DNA of 64,000 nt, taken from assembly GCF_004359215.1 (NCBI RefSeq), contig NC_090611.1, positions 5,777,105 through 5,841,104 of the forward strand, written 5' to 3'. Below the pieces are notes generated by a model. It had not been told where the DNA came from. It was given only the letters and a program-made list of their open reading frames with translations, and searched no databases. The stretch is from Bremia lactucae (lineage: Eukaryota; Oomycota; Peronosporomycetes; Peronosporales; Peronosporaceae). Below, piece after piece: positions 1 to 10,199 of this stretch; position 1 is the stretch's first letter, and every line of letters begins with the position of its first letter. The position numbers and the translations under genes were made by a program.

Positions 1-1248
1 TCAGCAGGCTCGGAGCGAGGCTCTCAGCAAAATTGCTGAGATGCTTTCCGCCCGGCCGTTCAAGTTCGACAGAATTGTAGCGCACACGATTTTACACTGG
101 CGGATAGCCGTGGAGCAATGCGATGCGGCGCAGCTTATCAAAGGCGACACCCGGATGGTGTCGTACGCCATGTCGCATTTGCGCGGTAAGGCTTTAGATT
201 GGCTTGGTCAGCGCTTATGGCGGACGGTAAGGCGTTCCCTTCATGACGATATGTAAGACAACGATTCGCGCCATGTATCATCTGCCTAACAACGAAGTAT
301 TGCCTCAGGCGCGCTTCTTTAGAGCACGACAAGTGAAGCGATCCCTTTCAAAATATGCACAGGATATGCGCTTGCTGTCGGCTCCATTAGTGTGGCCGAT
401 ACCGGAACATAAAAAGGTGCCGATGCTCATGAATGGACTGCAGTACGGCCCATCACGACAGACCCTATTTAGAAAGGTGCCGTCGATGATAAAGAGGCAC
501 TCCAAATTGCCTTAAATAAGGAGCGGTCCTTCAACAGTGCCTCGGCGGCTGCTTGGTATAAGCCATCGACCGAGAGGTTGGATGCCACTACTATGGAGTT
601 AGCAATGCAGACGTTGTCTGCTACAAGTGCGGCATGCACGGCCACATGACGGCTCGCTCCTACGCCAAAGTGCCTGCTGGTGGTTAAGGCTCCCTACCCG
701 AAGGGTGACGGCAAGAACCAGCGTGCAAGACCCGTGAGTTCTGCATCGACCACTGAGGGCTCGGGAATGCAGGAGCGCAGTAGGGGCGGGATGCCTCACT
801 GACGCGGACTCTGAAGCTACCCTAAGTTCAGAGTTATCGGACAAATGGGTAGCATAGTCCCTGAGGTGCCAGCATTTCAGACCTCCACCCTGCTGGTCTA
901 AATCTCACGAGATCGAGGCTATGACCATGTGATGACCTTTCCCGTAGATTCGGGTGCATCACAAAATTTTGTGAAACTCGCGGCTCTAAGAAAGAGACCG
1001 GCGATGTTTGAGTCGCTTTGCCAGGATGGCAAGCGAGAAGAGGCGACCGTTCGTTTAGCGAACGGCGCGCTCGTTAAGTCTGAGGGAGTTCAGGTAGAAC
1101 TCGCCTTCAGCTTTAGTGACTTCTCTTGTAAAGAGAAGTTCACAGTGCTAGGAAAGGAGAGTCCGTATGACCTCATCCTAGGCATGCCATGGTTGGCAAA
1201 GTACCAACCATGGATAGACTGGCGTACACGCACAGTTGTGAACCTAAA
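1..1248 (+). mobile_element. Ty3/gypsy family-B fragment (gag to protease)
   Basis: This is the 5' coding part of a gypsy retrotransposon, entering from the left window edge and lacking its LTR. The first bases match the gag region of the family-B element near 25310. Gag, a zinc knuckle and a retropepsin follow in the normal order but are split by frameshifts. At about 1249 the sequence switches to material homologous to the minus-strand protease/RT linker also seen near 5760 and 50660, so this fragment was cut by a family-A element. Confidence 0.8.
41..660 (+). pseudogene. Broken gypsy gag (capsid and zinc knuckle)
   Basis: Two overlapping reading frames (41-256 and 243-515) together give a retrotransposon gag segment containing VSYAMSHLRGKALDW and NNEVLPQARFFRARQ. 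The same protein is encoded in one frame on the minus strand at 41120-41595. At about 609-653 a third frame carries CYKCGMHGHMTARS: the first Cys, second Cys and His of a CCHC knuckle are present, but the last Cys is Ser (TCC). Frameshifts and this substitution mark the copy as dead. Confidence 0.75.
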
Positions 1249-1251
1249 ATT
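929..1251 (+). pseudogene. Retropepsin-like aspartic protease (family B)
   Basis: The reading frame opens with a DSGASQNF active-site motif at about residues 7-14 and ends with the ILGMPWLAKYQPWIDW block typical of gypsy proteases. The protease would cut the Gag-Pol polyprotein in the virus-like particle. The frame stays open to 1426, but past about 1251 the DNA belongs to the opposite-strand family-A element, so the last roughly 58 residues are not protease. Confidence 0.75.
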
Positions 1252-3349
1252 AATCCACAGGCTACCGAGGGATTATTCCCTTTGGATACTGAAGTCTAGT
1301 CACTCTAGCATTAACTATTTGAGGAGATTTTTTCTCAAGTACGTGGGACATAAAACTCAACGTCTTCCGACTGTGATTGCGCTATCACAGTCGGGTACTC
1401 TAAGGTCGACTCTCTACTCGACCTAGGATCATCGTGTTGTCCCTTTGTGGCAACTGGTATATTCTTTGAATGTCGCCCGCTATGCGTACATTCATGTCCT
1501 CAATCCACTCGACTTATTCGAGTGGTAGAGCTTCGTCGCTGCCAGTGCATTTGCACAGCCGCCGGCAGCTGACTCCACGGGGTGATTAGTAATCACACTG
1601 TGATCTTGTGCAGTCGTACTAACGACCGTACCACAAGTGAGGCCATCGCACTCACTCGTAGTTCATCCGCACGCTTGTGGACGCGCTAAGACGTTCATCA
1701 GATGGCCATCTGATAAACAAGGGGCAGGCATCTTCACGGATCGATGCTGCCAGCTGATTCTTGGCTCATATTATCCGAGCCAAGGTAGACCTAGGATAAC
1801 ATCAAATTTGACATCCAAATCCAGTACGATGAAAACATCAGCGTACTGTAAATCTTTTAACGTGTTGTAAAATTTCACTACGCGTTTCATCAATGTTATC
1901 GATGCGCCTGTCGCTAAACGCACTGTCATCCTCGTTGGAGGGATGTCGCGCTTAACATATTTGAGCCTACGACCCTCTAGCGACTGACAAATAAAGTTAT
2001 TCGACGCCCACAGTCCACGTACTTTAAGTGACAAATCATTTATCACTTTTAACTTCAAAGTGATGACGGATACCTCATCACCAGGTGCAGAAACACATAA
2101 TGATTGTGTGTCTGGAGCAACTTTCAAGAGATTTGCAGATTCTCTTGAGGTTGCTGGATCAGTAGGGCGTTGAGCCCCTACTGACCCCGACCGTTTTTTG
2201 GGGTCCACCTCGCTGTTGCGATTTCGCAACAACGTCTGACCCGCGACCGTTGCCCTTTTGAGCATTCGGTCAAAATTACGTTCAGTACCTTTCGGTACTG
2301 GGCGTGGGGCACTACACTCATGAGCGTAGTATCCTAACTTTTGACAGCGATGGCATTTCTGCGATCGCTTAGTGCTCGAAAAGCGAGGTCTCTCGCTTTC
2401 GACGGAAGAGAGGTACATAGGTTCTGGACCTCCTAGCTCGTGTCGTCTTGGAGAACGATTCGATAACAAACTAGCTTGAGCCTGTCTCAAGCTAAAGTCC
2501 TCCTGTTCCGCAACGGATATTGCTTCTTCAATCGTATCAAGTTCCAAGCGGAACAGATGGGTATCCACGGGACCATCCGTAAAACCTTGCATGAACACCG
2601 TAATCAACGTGTGCTCATGGACTGGGTTGTTTTTAATACAACTCGCCAAGAGTCGTATATGCTGGGCATAAGCGTGAACATCACACTTGCCTAGCTTGAG
2701 TTTCAGAAGCTCTGATCGAGCTTGGAGCTCAGCCCTAGGCGGTTCAAACGTCTGTTTGATCCGGGCTTGAAAAGACACTAGCGACCTAAGGGACATATGG
2801 GTCGCGCAACTTAAGGCCCATTGCCCAATTTTGGCACGACATGCCAAAATTTGATTGAGCGAATGCGACTTGCATTTGCTCGTCGATGATGTGACGTGCC
2901 CTTATGGCGTCGTCCAACTCGACGAACCATCTTAAGAGGAAGTCTTCTTCGACCCTCCTATACTTAGAGATGTCAATCTTTAGGGTTCGAGACGACGCTT
3001 ATGCGTCATCCCAGGTACAGGGGTATGTACCTGTTGTAACCTCAACAGCTATAACTGATTAGAGCCTTGCTGATCAAGCAAGGCTTCCTTCTCCTTCGCC
3101 TCGTCAAGTTCATGTTGTATGAACTTGGCGATGGCTGAATGGAGGGCATCTCTATCCAAACCGGACAGCATGGCCAAGATGGCACCATTCCCACGGTCGA
3201 ACTCATTCGTTCGATCGCACTCCTTTTTATGTCACATAGAAAGGATTTGCCATCGCGCAAAACGAGATGCGTATTTCCATTATCATCTAACATGTCCATT
3301 TTAGATGATAGAACTGTGGTCCTTGGACGGACTATGAAGTGCTACCACG
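1249..3349 (-). mobile_element. Ty3/gypsy family-A copy 2 (gag to protease/RT linker)
   Basis: Read on the minus strand from the LTR at 3350-3537, the order is primer-binding site (AGTGCTACCA visible on the plus strand just left of the LTR), gag start ATG GAC ATG (near 3299), capsid, zinc knuckle, protease and the start of the protease-RT linker. It stops at about 1249, where the family-B fragment resumes. No RT, integrase or second LTR is present. Its only LTR is also the 3' LTR of the element at 3350-8274. Confidence 0.8.
1771..3299 (-). pseudogene. Gypsy gag-protease, family-A copy 2
   Basis: The gag start (MDMLDDNGNTH) is in one frame at 3042-3299. The main frame, 1771-2847, carries capsid sequence (SLVSFQARIKQTFEPP; LTDGPV-like block), the zinc knuckle CHRCQKLGYYAHEC with all four ligands, and the protease body ending in DVILGLPWLG. 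The protease active site reads GLWASNNF where sister copies read DCGPSNNF or DCVASNN, so the catalytic Asp is lost. Between the gag start and the main frame the coding sequence is shifted. Confidence 0.75.
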
Positions 3350-3537
3350 TGTAACGGGGCACTACTGACTTGAACTGCTTCAGTACAAGTCCATTTCGCA
3401 CTGCTTCAGTTTCGAGTGGTGCCTTATGGTCACTTCACGTACACTAGATAATTTTTTCCAAAATTATCTACCTTTTAGATAACATATTACTTAACAACCT
3501 TAAGTTTTAATTTCATGTAACGATACACCCCGTTACA
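3350..3537 (-). repeat. Family-A LTR, internally deleted (188 bp)
   Basis: Both ends match the family-A LTR (TGTAACGGGG at the left, CCCCGTTACA at the right on the plus strand), but the middle is missing compared with the 415-455 bp copies at 7860, 15721 and 57285. A polypurine tract adjoins its right side (CACCCCTCCCTT on the plus strand) and a primer-binding site its left side. It therefore serves as 3' LTR of one copy and 5' LTR of the next. Confidence 0.85.
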
Positions 3538-3551
3538 TCACCCCTCCCTTA
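3538..3551 (-). other. Polypurine tract of family A
   Basis: On the minus strand the sequence AAGGGAGGGGTGA lies immediately before the 3' LTR, the position of the plus-strand primer in LTR retrotransposons. The same tract recurs beside the LTR that ends at 42941. Confidence 0.65.
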
Positions 3552-3613
3552 CACGACAATCACTCTGACTTTCATTGGATAGAGTGGTCACTATGTGACC
3601 ACTAAAATCAAAA

Positions 3614-4480
3614 ATGATGTTGATTGGTCTGAACCATCATTTTAAATTCCATCGCATGAAGAACAAATCCATGCGGGATGCTGTAAAAACAGCGCCTTCG
3701 GCTGCGGTTCGTGCAGCCGCGGGTGACGCACTGTTGTCTGTTGCGGCAGACGTTCCGTCTGCCGTAGTATCTTCTTCTCGCGCAACACTAGATATTGCGA
3801 GTGCACGTGGTGATTCAGCACGTGAATACGACCCCTCTTTGGAGGTCGACTACGAATGCGAGTCGGATGAAATGGCCGACTCGGGGAGAATGGAACAGTC
3901 TCCTGATAGACTTCAGGCGGCTGACTATGAGCCTTCGAATGAGAGGGCTCATTCTGATAGACGAGTTAATAGTATATTTGGATCCGACGATGAGGAAGAT
4001 CCCTCATCGCCCGTTCGATCTCCCGTACGGTCACCTGACCTGTTTCTGTGCAAGGTGATGACGACGGCATAAGCCATCGTAACAAAAGTTCTTGTGGTAC
4101 CCCTGCTTCAGTGGGTACCATATAGGGGAGTAAAGACAATAAAATGTCTCATCTCACCCCTGAAAAGAAGCCGTGGCTTTTGCCAGAACGGCTTATCAAT
4201 AGCTTGTCTGGAGAAACTACTCCTCATAATTAATATCATTTATTTTTTGCGACAAAGCTACATGGCCTTGATAAGATTTTTATCTCGATGCTTTTCTTAA
4301 GCATCGATGGTTTATTGGCAACAATAAGCGAGATTAATTCTCAAGATTTTTATCTCGATGCTTTTCTTAAGCATCGAGGTTTATTGGCAACAATAAGCGA
4401 GATAAATTCTCTCTTATGCAAGCCTGGAGCGCGTTCATTCGCAATGTCAAAGACATTGGACGAGAAGACAATCAGCGCTT
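3614..4480 (+). pseudogene. Accessory ORF opposite to pol, family A (copy 1)
   Basis: A 152-residue frame (3614-4072) is rich in Ala, Ser and acidic residues, with DPSLEVDY at 3830-3853 and a tail of Ser-Pro repeats (SSPVRSPVRSP). Homologous but shifted sequence continues to about 4480 (motifs shared with 43500-43800). It lies between the remains of pol and the 3' LTR, on the strand opposite pol, exactly as in the other copies. I do not recognise the protein family. The 70-bp tandem duplication at 4273-4412 and truncation against RT show this copy is broken. Confidence 0.6.
4273..4412. repeat. 70-bp tandem duplication
   Basis: The unit beginning AAGATTTTTATCTCGATGC occurs at 4273 and again at 4343 with only a few differences. 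The single-copy form is seen in the sister element near 43675, so the duplication is private to this copy. Confidence 0.85.
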
Positions 4481-4489
4481 TATAACCAT

Positions 4490-5708
4490 TCTCGTCTTTT
4501 CTCAAGAAACGATAGAGATAAACCGTCATCTCTGCATAATTGCGAGAGTACTTGTACAAGTACGCCGTTAAACCAAAGAACTTTCTAAGTCCCTTGACAT
4601 CGACTGGAACTGGCCAGTCGGTGATTGCCTTGATCTTTTCGGGATCAGGGCACACGCCGTGTTTACCGACGATGCACTCAAGAAGTGGTATTTTGCTTGC
4701 AGCGAATATACACTTCTTGAGATTTGCGTACAACTTATGCTTTCGCATAAGTTTAAGAATCTGGCGAACGTGAGTTTAATGAACTTTCACGTCCATCTTC
4801 CCGTCCATGGCACGGCTAAGACGAATACATCGTCAAAATAACTCGGTCCGAATTCGCGCACCGGTCTCGACAGATTTGTTACGCATCTGTTGAATGCTGT
4901 AGGGGCGTTACTAAGCCCCTGAGGCATCACTAGCCATTCCCAAAGCATCCCACTGGGAGTGCTCACTGCTGTGTACGAGATGTCCCGTTCACACATAAGG
5001 ATTTGATAGAACCTATCCATCAGATCCATAGACGAAAAGATTGTACTCTTAGACATACCATCTATGAAATACGTCTTTTCTAGGTATCGGCGTTTGAGCC
5101 GGTACTGTTGCAGCATTCAGTTTGTTGAATGCGTGCACTATCCGCCACCCTCTTGTGGCCTTTCGCACACAGAAGATCGGAGAGCTATGTGAGGAGGTTG
5201 ACTCCCTTACATGGCTCGCTTTTACTCGATCGGCAAAGAATTTATCGATCGCAAGTACTTGTTCACGAGGCAGTGGTCACTGCTTCATGACACAGTACTT
5301 CGAGCTCGGTTTGAGCTCGATCTCATGTCGAGTGCCTTTATCCTTAGGCAACTCGCATGGAACTGCTTCAGGGAATACATCCCTGAATTCTATTAAATCC
5401 TCGTATAGAGGATTTCCCTTGAGTGACTCCCAAGATTGAGTACTGTATCTTTCAATCCGAGTCTTCACATCGAGGACACTTTCGTTCATCGATGAGCTGC
5501 TGAGAACCCGTTCGATCTCTGCAAAAATTACCGCTGACCATATATCGGTTACGTATTCGTTCTTTGTGACGAGTACGCAGATCTGCTTGATTCTACCACT
5601 ATGCAGATCTCTCAAGAACCGCTTGTGTTCTAGGGTTGGTAATTGAGTTATCTCCGAAGTTAACTTCGGAGGCGCATACAGATCAAGATTATAAGCACTT
5701 ACTCTCAA
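4490..5708 (-). pseudogene. Gypsy reverse transcriptase, family-A copy 1
   Basis: In minus-strand order: pre-RT linker (EFRDVFPEAVPCELP) in 5277-5708; RT palm in 4787-5116 with FSSMDLMDRFYQI (first catalytic Asp), PQGLSNAPTAF and YFDD; then thumb/connection in 4350-4748 (YANLKKCIFAASKIP, GVCPDPEKIKAITDW). The protein would copy element RNA into DNA. The three pieces lie in different frames, and the block beyond KDENGYKA, where RNase H should start, is deleted. Confidence 0.8.
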
Positions 5709-5715
5709 TCCGTCA

Positions 5716-6549
5716 TTAACCGAGAATTTTTAATGTCTCGATTTCTTCCTGTGATTTATCCGCAGGCTGCCGAGGGATCAATCCCTCGAGATGCTGAAGT
5801 AGAGTCACTTCAGCAATAAATATTTTAGGAGATTTCTCCTCAAATACGTGACGACTTATTCCCTCAACGTGTTCCGACTGTGATAGCGCTATCACAGTCG
5901 GGTCCTCCTCGGTCGACTCTCTACTCGGCCTAGGATCATCCTGTTGTCCATTTTGACCAACCGGTATCTCCCTTGAATGTCGCTCGCTAGGCGAACATTC
6001 ATGTCTCAATCCACTCGACTTATTCGAGTGGTGGACCTTCGGCGCTGCCTGTGCATTCGCACAGCCGCCGGCAGCTGACTCCACAGGGTGATTAGCAATC
6101 ACACTGTGATCTTGTGCAGTCGTACTAACGACCGTACCACAAGTGAGGCCATCGCACTCACTCGCTGTACATCCACACGCTCTTGGACGCTCCGAGACGT
6201 TCATCAGATTGCTATCACATGAACAAGTGGCAGGCATCTTTACGGATCGATGCTGCCAGCAGATCCTTGGCTCGTATTTTCTGAGCCAAGGTGGACCTAG
6301 GATGACATCAAATTTGTCATCCAAATCCAGTACGATGAAATCATCATCGTATTGTAAATATTTCAACGTGTAGTGAAATTTCACTAAGCGTTTCATTACT
6401 GTTATCGATGCGTCTGTCGATAGACGCACCGTCATCCTCGTTGAGGGATGTCGCGCTCACATATTTGAGCCTACGACCCTCTAGTGACTGGCGACGAATA
6501 ATGTTATTTGACGCTACACAGTCCACTAGGGCTGAAATTGACAAATTAT
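5716..6549 (-). pseudogene. Gypsy protease and linker, family-A copy 1
   Basis: The active-site frame (6344-6556) has DCVASNN in the place of a D-[TS]-G-A triad, and the body continues in the next frame (5716-6435) with FIVLDLDDKFDVILG and PWLRKYEP. A long low-complexity linker to RT follows. One frameshift separates the active site from the flap/body. Confidence 0.75.
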
Positions 6550-7809
6550 TTGTCACTTTAACTTCAAGGTGATGAGGGATACTTCATCGCCAGGTGCAGA
6601 GACGCATAATGATTTTGTGTCTGGAGCAACATTAGTCAAGAGATTTGCAAATTCTCTTGAGGTTGCTGGATCAGTAGGGCGTTGCGCCCTTACTGACCCC
6701 GACTGTTTTTTGGCGGTCCGCCTCGTTGTTGCGAAATCGCAACAACGTCGGACCGCGACCGTTGCCCTTTTTGGCATACGGTTCAAAATTACGTTCAGTA
6801 CCTTTCGGCGCTGGGCGTAGGGCACTACACTCATGAGCGTAGTGTCCCAATTTTTGGCAGCGATGGCATTTCTGCGATCGCTTATTTCTCGAAAAGCGAG
6901 GTTTATCGCTTTCGACATAAAAGAGGTCCATTTGTTCTGGTCCTTCAAGCTCGTGTCGTCTCGGAGGACGATACGATGACGAACTAACTTGAGCCTGTCT
7001 CAAGCTAAATTCCTCCTGTTCCGCAACTAATATTGCTTCTTCAAGCGTATCCAGTTCCAAACGGAACAGGCGGGTCTTTACGGGACCATCCGTAAGACCT
7101 TGAATGAACACCGTAATTTTTGTTAATGAACTGGGTTGTTTGTGATACAACTCGCTAAGAGTCGTGTGTGCTGGGCATAAGCTTGAACATCACGCTTGCC
7201 TTGCTTGAGTGTCAGAAAGTCTGATCGAGCTCTTAACTCAGCCTTAGGCGGTTCAAACGTCTGTTTGAGCCGGGTTTTAAGAGCCTCTAGCGACCCAAAG
7301 ACATATGGGTCGCGCAACTTAAGGCCCAATGCTCAAGTTTTGGCACGACCTGCCAAATTTGACTGAGCAAATGCGACTTGCATTTGCTCGTCGACGATGT
7401 GACGAACCTTTATGGCATCGTCCAACTCGACAAACCATTTTTAGAGGGAGTCTTATTCGACTTCGCTAAACTTAGAGATTTCAATCTTTAAGGTATCCGA
7501 ACGACGCGTGTGTGTCATCCCAGTTACAGGGGTCTGTACCTGCTGTAACCTCAACTGTTCTGCCAGTTAAGAGTTTTGCTGATTGAGCAAGGCTACCTTC
7601 TTCTTCGCCTTGTCAAGTTCATGTTGTATGAACTTGGCGATGGCTGAATGGAGGGCATCTCTGTCCAAACCGAACAGCATGGCCAAGATGGCATCGTTCC
7701 CTACGGTCTATTTTCATTCGTTCGACCGCACTCCTTTCTGTGTCACTTAGAAAGGAGTAGCTACACGAGAAACATGATGCGTATTTCCATTATCATCTAA
7801 CATGTCCAT
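6550..7809 (-). pseudogene. Gypsy gag, family-A copy 1
   Basis: Gag begins at ATG GAC ATG (7809) shortly after the primer-binding site. Later frames encode the capsid block LKQTFEPPKAELRARSDFL and the knuckle CHRCQKLGHYAHEC (CX2CX4HX4C intact). Frames change near 7430, 7130 and 6680, with stop codons in the first third, so the gene is not functional. Confidence 0.75.
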
Positions 7810-7846
7810 GTTAGATGATGCAACTGTGGTCCTTGGACGGACTAAA

Positions 7847-7857
7847 AAGTAATACCA
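7847..7857 (-). other. Primer-binding site, family A
   Basis: Two bases inside the 5' LTR the minus strand reads TGGTATTACTT. Sister copies read TGGTAGCACTT. TGGTAGCA is complementary to a tRNA 3' end ...UGCUACCA, as in eukaryotic initiator Met tRNA; only the first eight bases support that assignment. Confidence 0.55.
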
Positions 7858-7859
7858 GG

Positions 7860-8274
7860 TGTAACGGGGCACTGCCGACTTGTACTGCCTCAGTTCGAGT
7901 GGTGCCTCACGTCACTTCACATACACTAGTACGTGCAGAGGAAGACTCTCTTGAAAACGCTTGCATTAAAGAGGTTTAAAAGTAAACTGTATTATTATTG
8001 TTAAGTTCTTCTTGTCTATTTACTTAATACTAACTTAATTTTTAACAAATACAGAACATGTACTAAAAGTCTTATCTGTCTTTCTCTTTGCGCGCGTCCA
8101 GCGCTGACTGGACCGCGGAGAAAGTAGACATAATGGTCTATATCTACCAATGGATAAGTTTTCTAGAATATTACCATTTAAAGTAGTATTCTCCAGATAT
8201 TATCTACCTTTTAGATAATGTATTAATTAACAACCTTTAAGTGTTAATCTCATGTAACGATACACCCCGTTACA
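7860..8274 (-). repeat. Family-A 5' LTR (415 bp)
   Basis: The ends are TGTAACGGGG and CCCCGTTACA, giving 10-bp inverted termini, and the interior aligns with LTRs at 15721, 42507, 52753 and 57285. It sits directly upstream (minus strand) of a primer-binding site and gag. Confidence 0.9.
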
Positions 8275-8282
8275 CCTTTAGT

Positions 8283-8370
8283 TATATTCGCTTCAACTCC
8301 CCCTTAAATAACCCTAAAATCAATATTATTATATTCACCTCACCCTAAACTCGTGCTATATCCCCCCCCC
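8283..8370. repeat. Putative MULE terminal repeat (copy 1)
   Basis: An AT-rich segment (ending in a run of C followed by GAAAGA) closely matches 31333-31430 in the same orientation. Here it lies beyond the 3' end of a minus-strand MULE transposase fragment; at 31333 it lies before the 5' end of a plus-strand MULE transposase. That geometry is what terminal inverted repeats of one element family would give. Confidence 0.5.
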
Positions 8371-8644
8371 GAAAGAATAAACCAAAAGTCTCAAAATGAA
8401 ATTTACCCCACCATAAATTTATCTCACCTCTAATTTCACGCGCGCAATTCACCCCATCGTCACAATTCCACCCTACCTCCATAATTTCACGCTTAACGTT
8501 TCATTCAACCCCTAGCGCTCAGGTCTGACACAATTTCAACGCATTTACGTTAGTGTAAAACTGATTATATTCTTCTTAACTATAGATTAGAAGGACCTGG
8601 CATGAAGCTACTAGAAAAAACTACGATTTGGGCAAGTTCGAACA

Positions 8645-9140
8645 TTATGACCGACATTTTGACATATGCTGCAGCGCATCTACGCGCCGGCTAAGCACGT
8701 TCAAATGCGGAAGGATCACGCCGGTAAAATGAGTCATTTTCAAAACGCACTTGCGATCCAGGGGGTGACCTCTTGTTTTCTGAACAACAGGATTATTAAT
8801 TGGTGCTGGATTAAGTGCTGCAAGATTTTCCAGCTGGCCAAGAATTTGCTGTTGCGGGAAGGCTCCCACTGCATTAAATCGCTGATTTACTGCTAGTAGG
8901 TATGGTTCCAAAGATGTATGTGTTCAATCGATTGGATCAGGAATGGCATCATCAAGGCGCCACAAAGGATGAAAATTATCGATTGTGAGCGCCCTTCCGC
9001 TAGTCTGAATGGCCAATAGCACATGCTTGCAGGTATGCCTATTGTTGTCTTGATGGTATTGCTGCAGACAAGCAATTCAGATGGGGTTTCAGTACGCATG
9101 GCAATGAGCAATTTTAAAAGCATGTATGCTCGCATCATTT
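8645..9140 (-). pseudogene. MULE transposase C-terminal end with SWIM finger
   Basis: One minus-strand frame (about 9060-8930) gives HTCKHVLLAIQTSGRALTID, followed by NFHPLWRLDDAIPDPID and a stop; another frame (8911-8645) continues with LLAVNQRFNAVGAFP and an AT-hook-like QKTRGHP. The CKH within the first block fits the C-x-H half of a SWIM zinc finger found near the C terminus of Mutator-like transposases. Only the end of the gene remains and it is frameshifted. Confidence 0.6.
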
Positions 9141-10190
9141 TGTGAGCACCTAATGGAAACTGAGGTTTGTTTCCGTTACGCGTATTAACAGAATAGTACC
9201 GATCTCAATTAACTTAAAGCAAAATAAAGCGAGGGGCTTACATACCTTAAATATAATTTCTGACTTACCAGGCTTGTGTATGTGGCCAAATAGAAGCCTG
9301 GTTCGTCGAATGTCTACGCATCAAACTTTCCCGCAAACCAAACTTGAGAAGGACACATGACAACTGCGTAGCAAGAAGAGCAGTACATACAGCAGAACTT
9401 AACAATTGCTAAGTAACAAACCTATAGGCCCCTGAGATACAGAATAACTATCAACGAGACTAACGTTATTGTCTGATTTTGAGTTACTTTTGTAAACAAT
9501 AAGCTATTATCTGTTGCACCTAATGGCAAAGGTCATTGTGATAATCTCACGTCAGCGATATTTTCTTGACACCAGCTAACGTCTTTGTATCCTGCAAGGC
9601 TTCATGCTCGAATTTAATGAATTTTAAGATTAAAATTCTCCTAATATTAAGATGTGTCGATCGTCTGGGCGGTGCGACGGATACACTTATACAGACGGGC
9701 GCCCTATTGCATCCGGTCACGCGAATATGCTCGGCACAATAATTCTAAATCACCGGCGGTGAATTCAAATTTGCTGTCGGCCTCACCAGACTATTGGTCG
9801 TTTGGAAACTTGAATGAAATATACCAATATTGTATCCAGATTGCTAACTACGACATCTTGTTCGGTCGGTTGTCTTGTCGACCGACCGAACAAGATGTAG
9901 TAGTAAGCAATCTGGATACAATGATTTGAGACAAGTAAGTACAACTTTTGCTATGTAGCGACATCACAGAATGCATAAATGCATATATCCGAGCTTTAAC
10001 TTGAGACCACTTTGACTTTAGGGCTTTAAGGGGTTACATATGTTAAGTTGCACGATATATTCCAATGTATCTCTAACTTCCCCAGTACAAGGTCACATTT
10101 AAATCCAACAATTGTGTCGTGTCAGATATGTTGAACACAATTGGAGATAAACGGAGCAAAAATTCACCAATAAATACGTTATCCCAGCTG
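9141..10190. other. Non-coding stretch with one foldback
   Basis: I see no credible gene on either strand. The only structure is the inverted repeat at 9829-9922. Confidence 0.5.
9829..9922. repeat. 42-bp inverted repeat
   Basis: Arms 9829-9870 and 9881-9922 pair with two mismatches around a 10-base loop (TGTCTTGTCG). The outer part of each arm carries TGTATCCAGATTGC or its complement. It has no open reading frame and no LTR or MULE homology that I can see. Confidence 0.85.
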
Positions 10191-10199
10191 TATAAAGAA

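Larger units (their letters stand above)
3350..8274 (-). mobile_element. Ty3/gypsy family-A copy 1, internally deleted
   Basis: Minus-strand element bounded by LTRs at 7860-8274 (5') and 3350-3537 (3'). Gag, protease and reverse transcriptase can be followed from 7809 to about 4490. RNase H, integrase and chromodomain are missing: RT sequence runs straight into the end of the plus-strand accessory ORF at about 4480. A full copy of the family would need several more kilobases. Confidence 0.85.
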
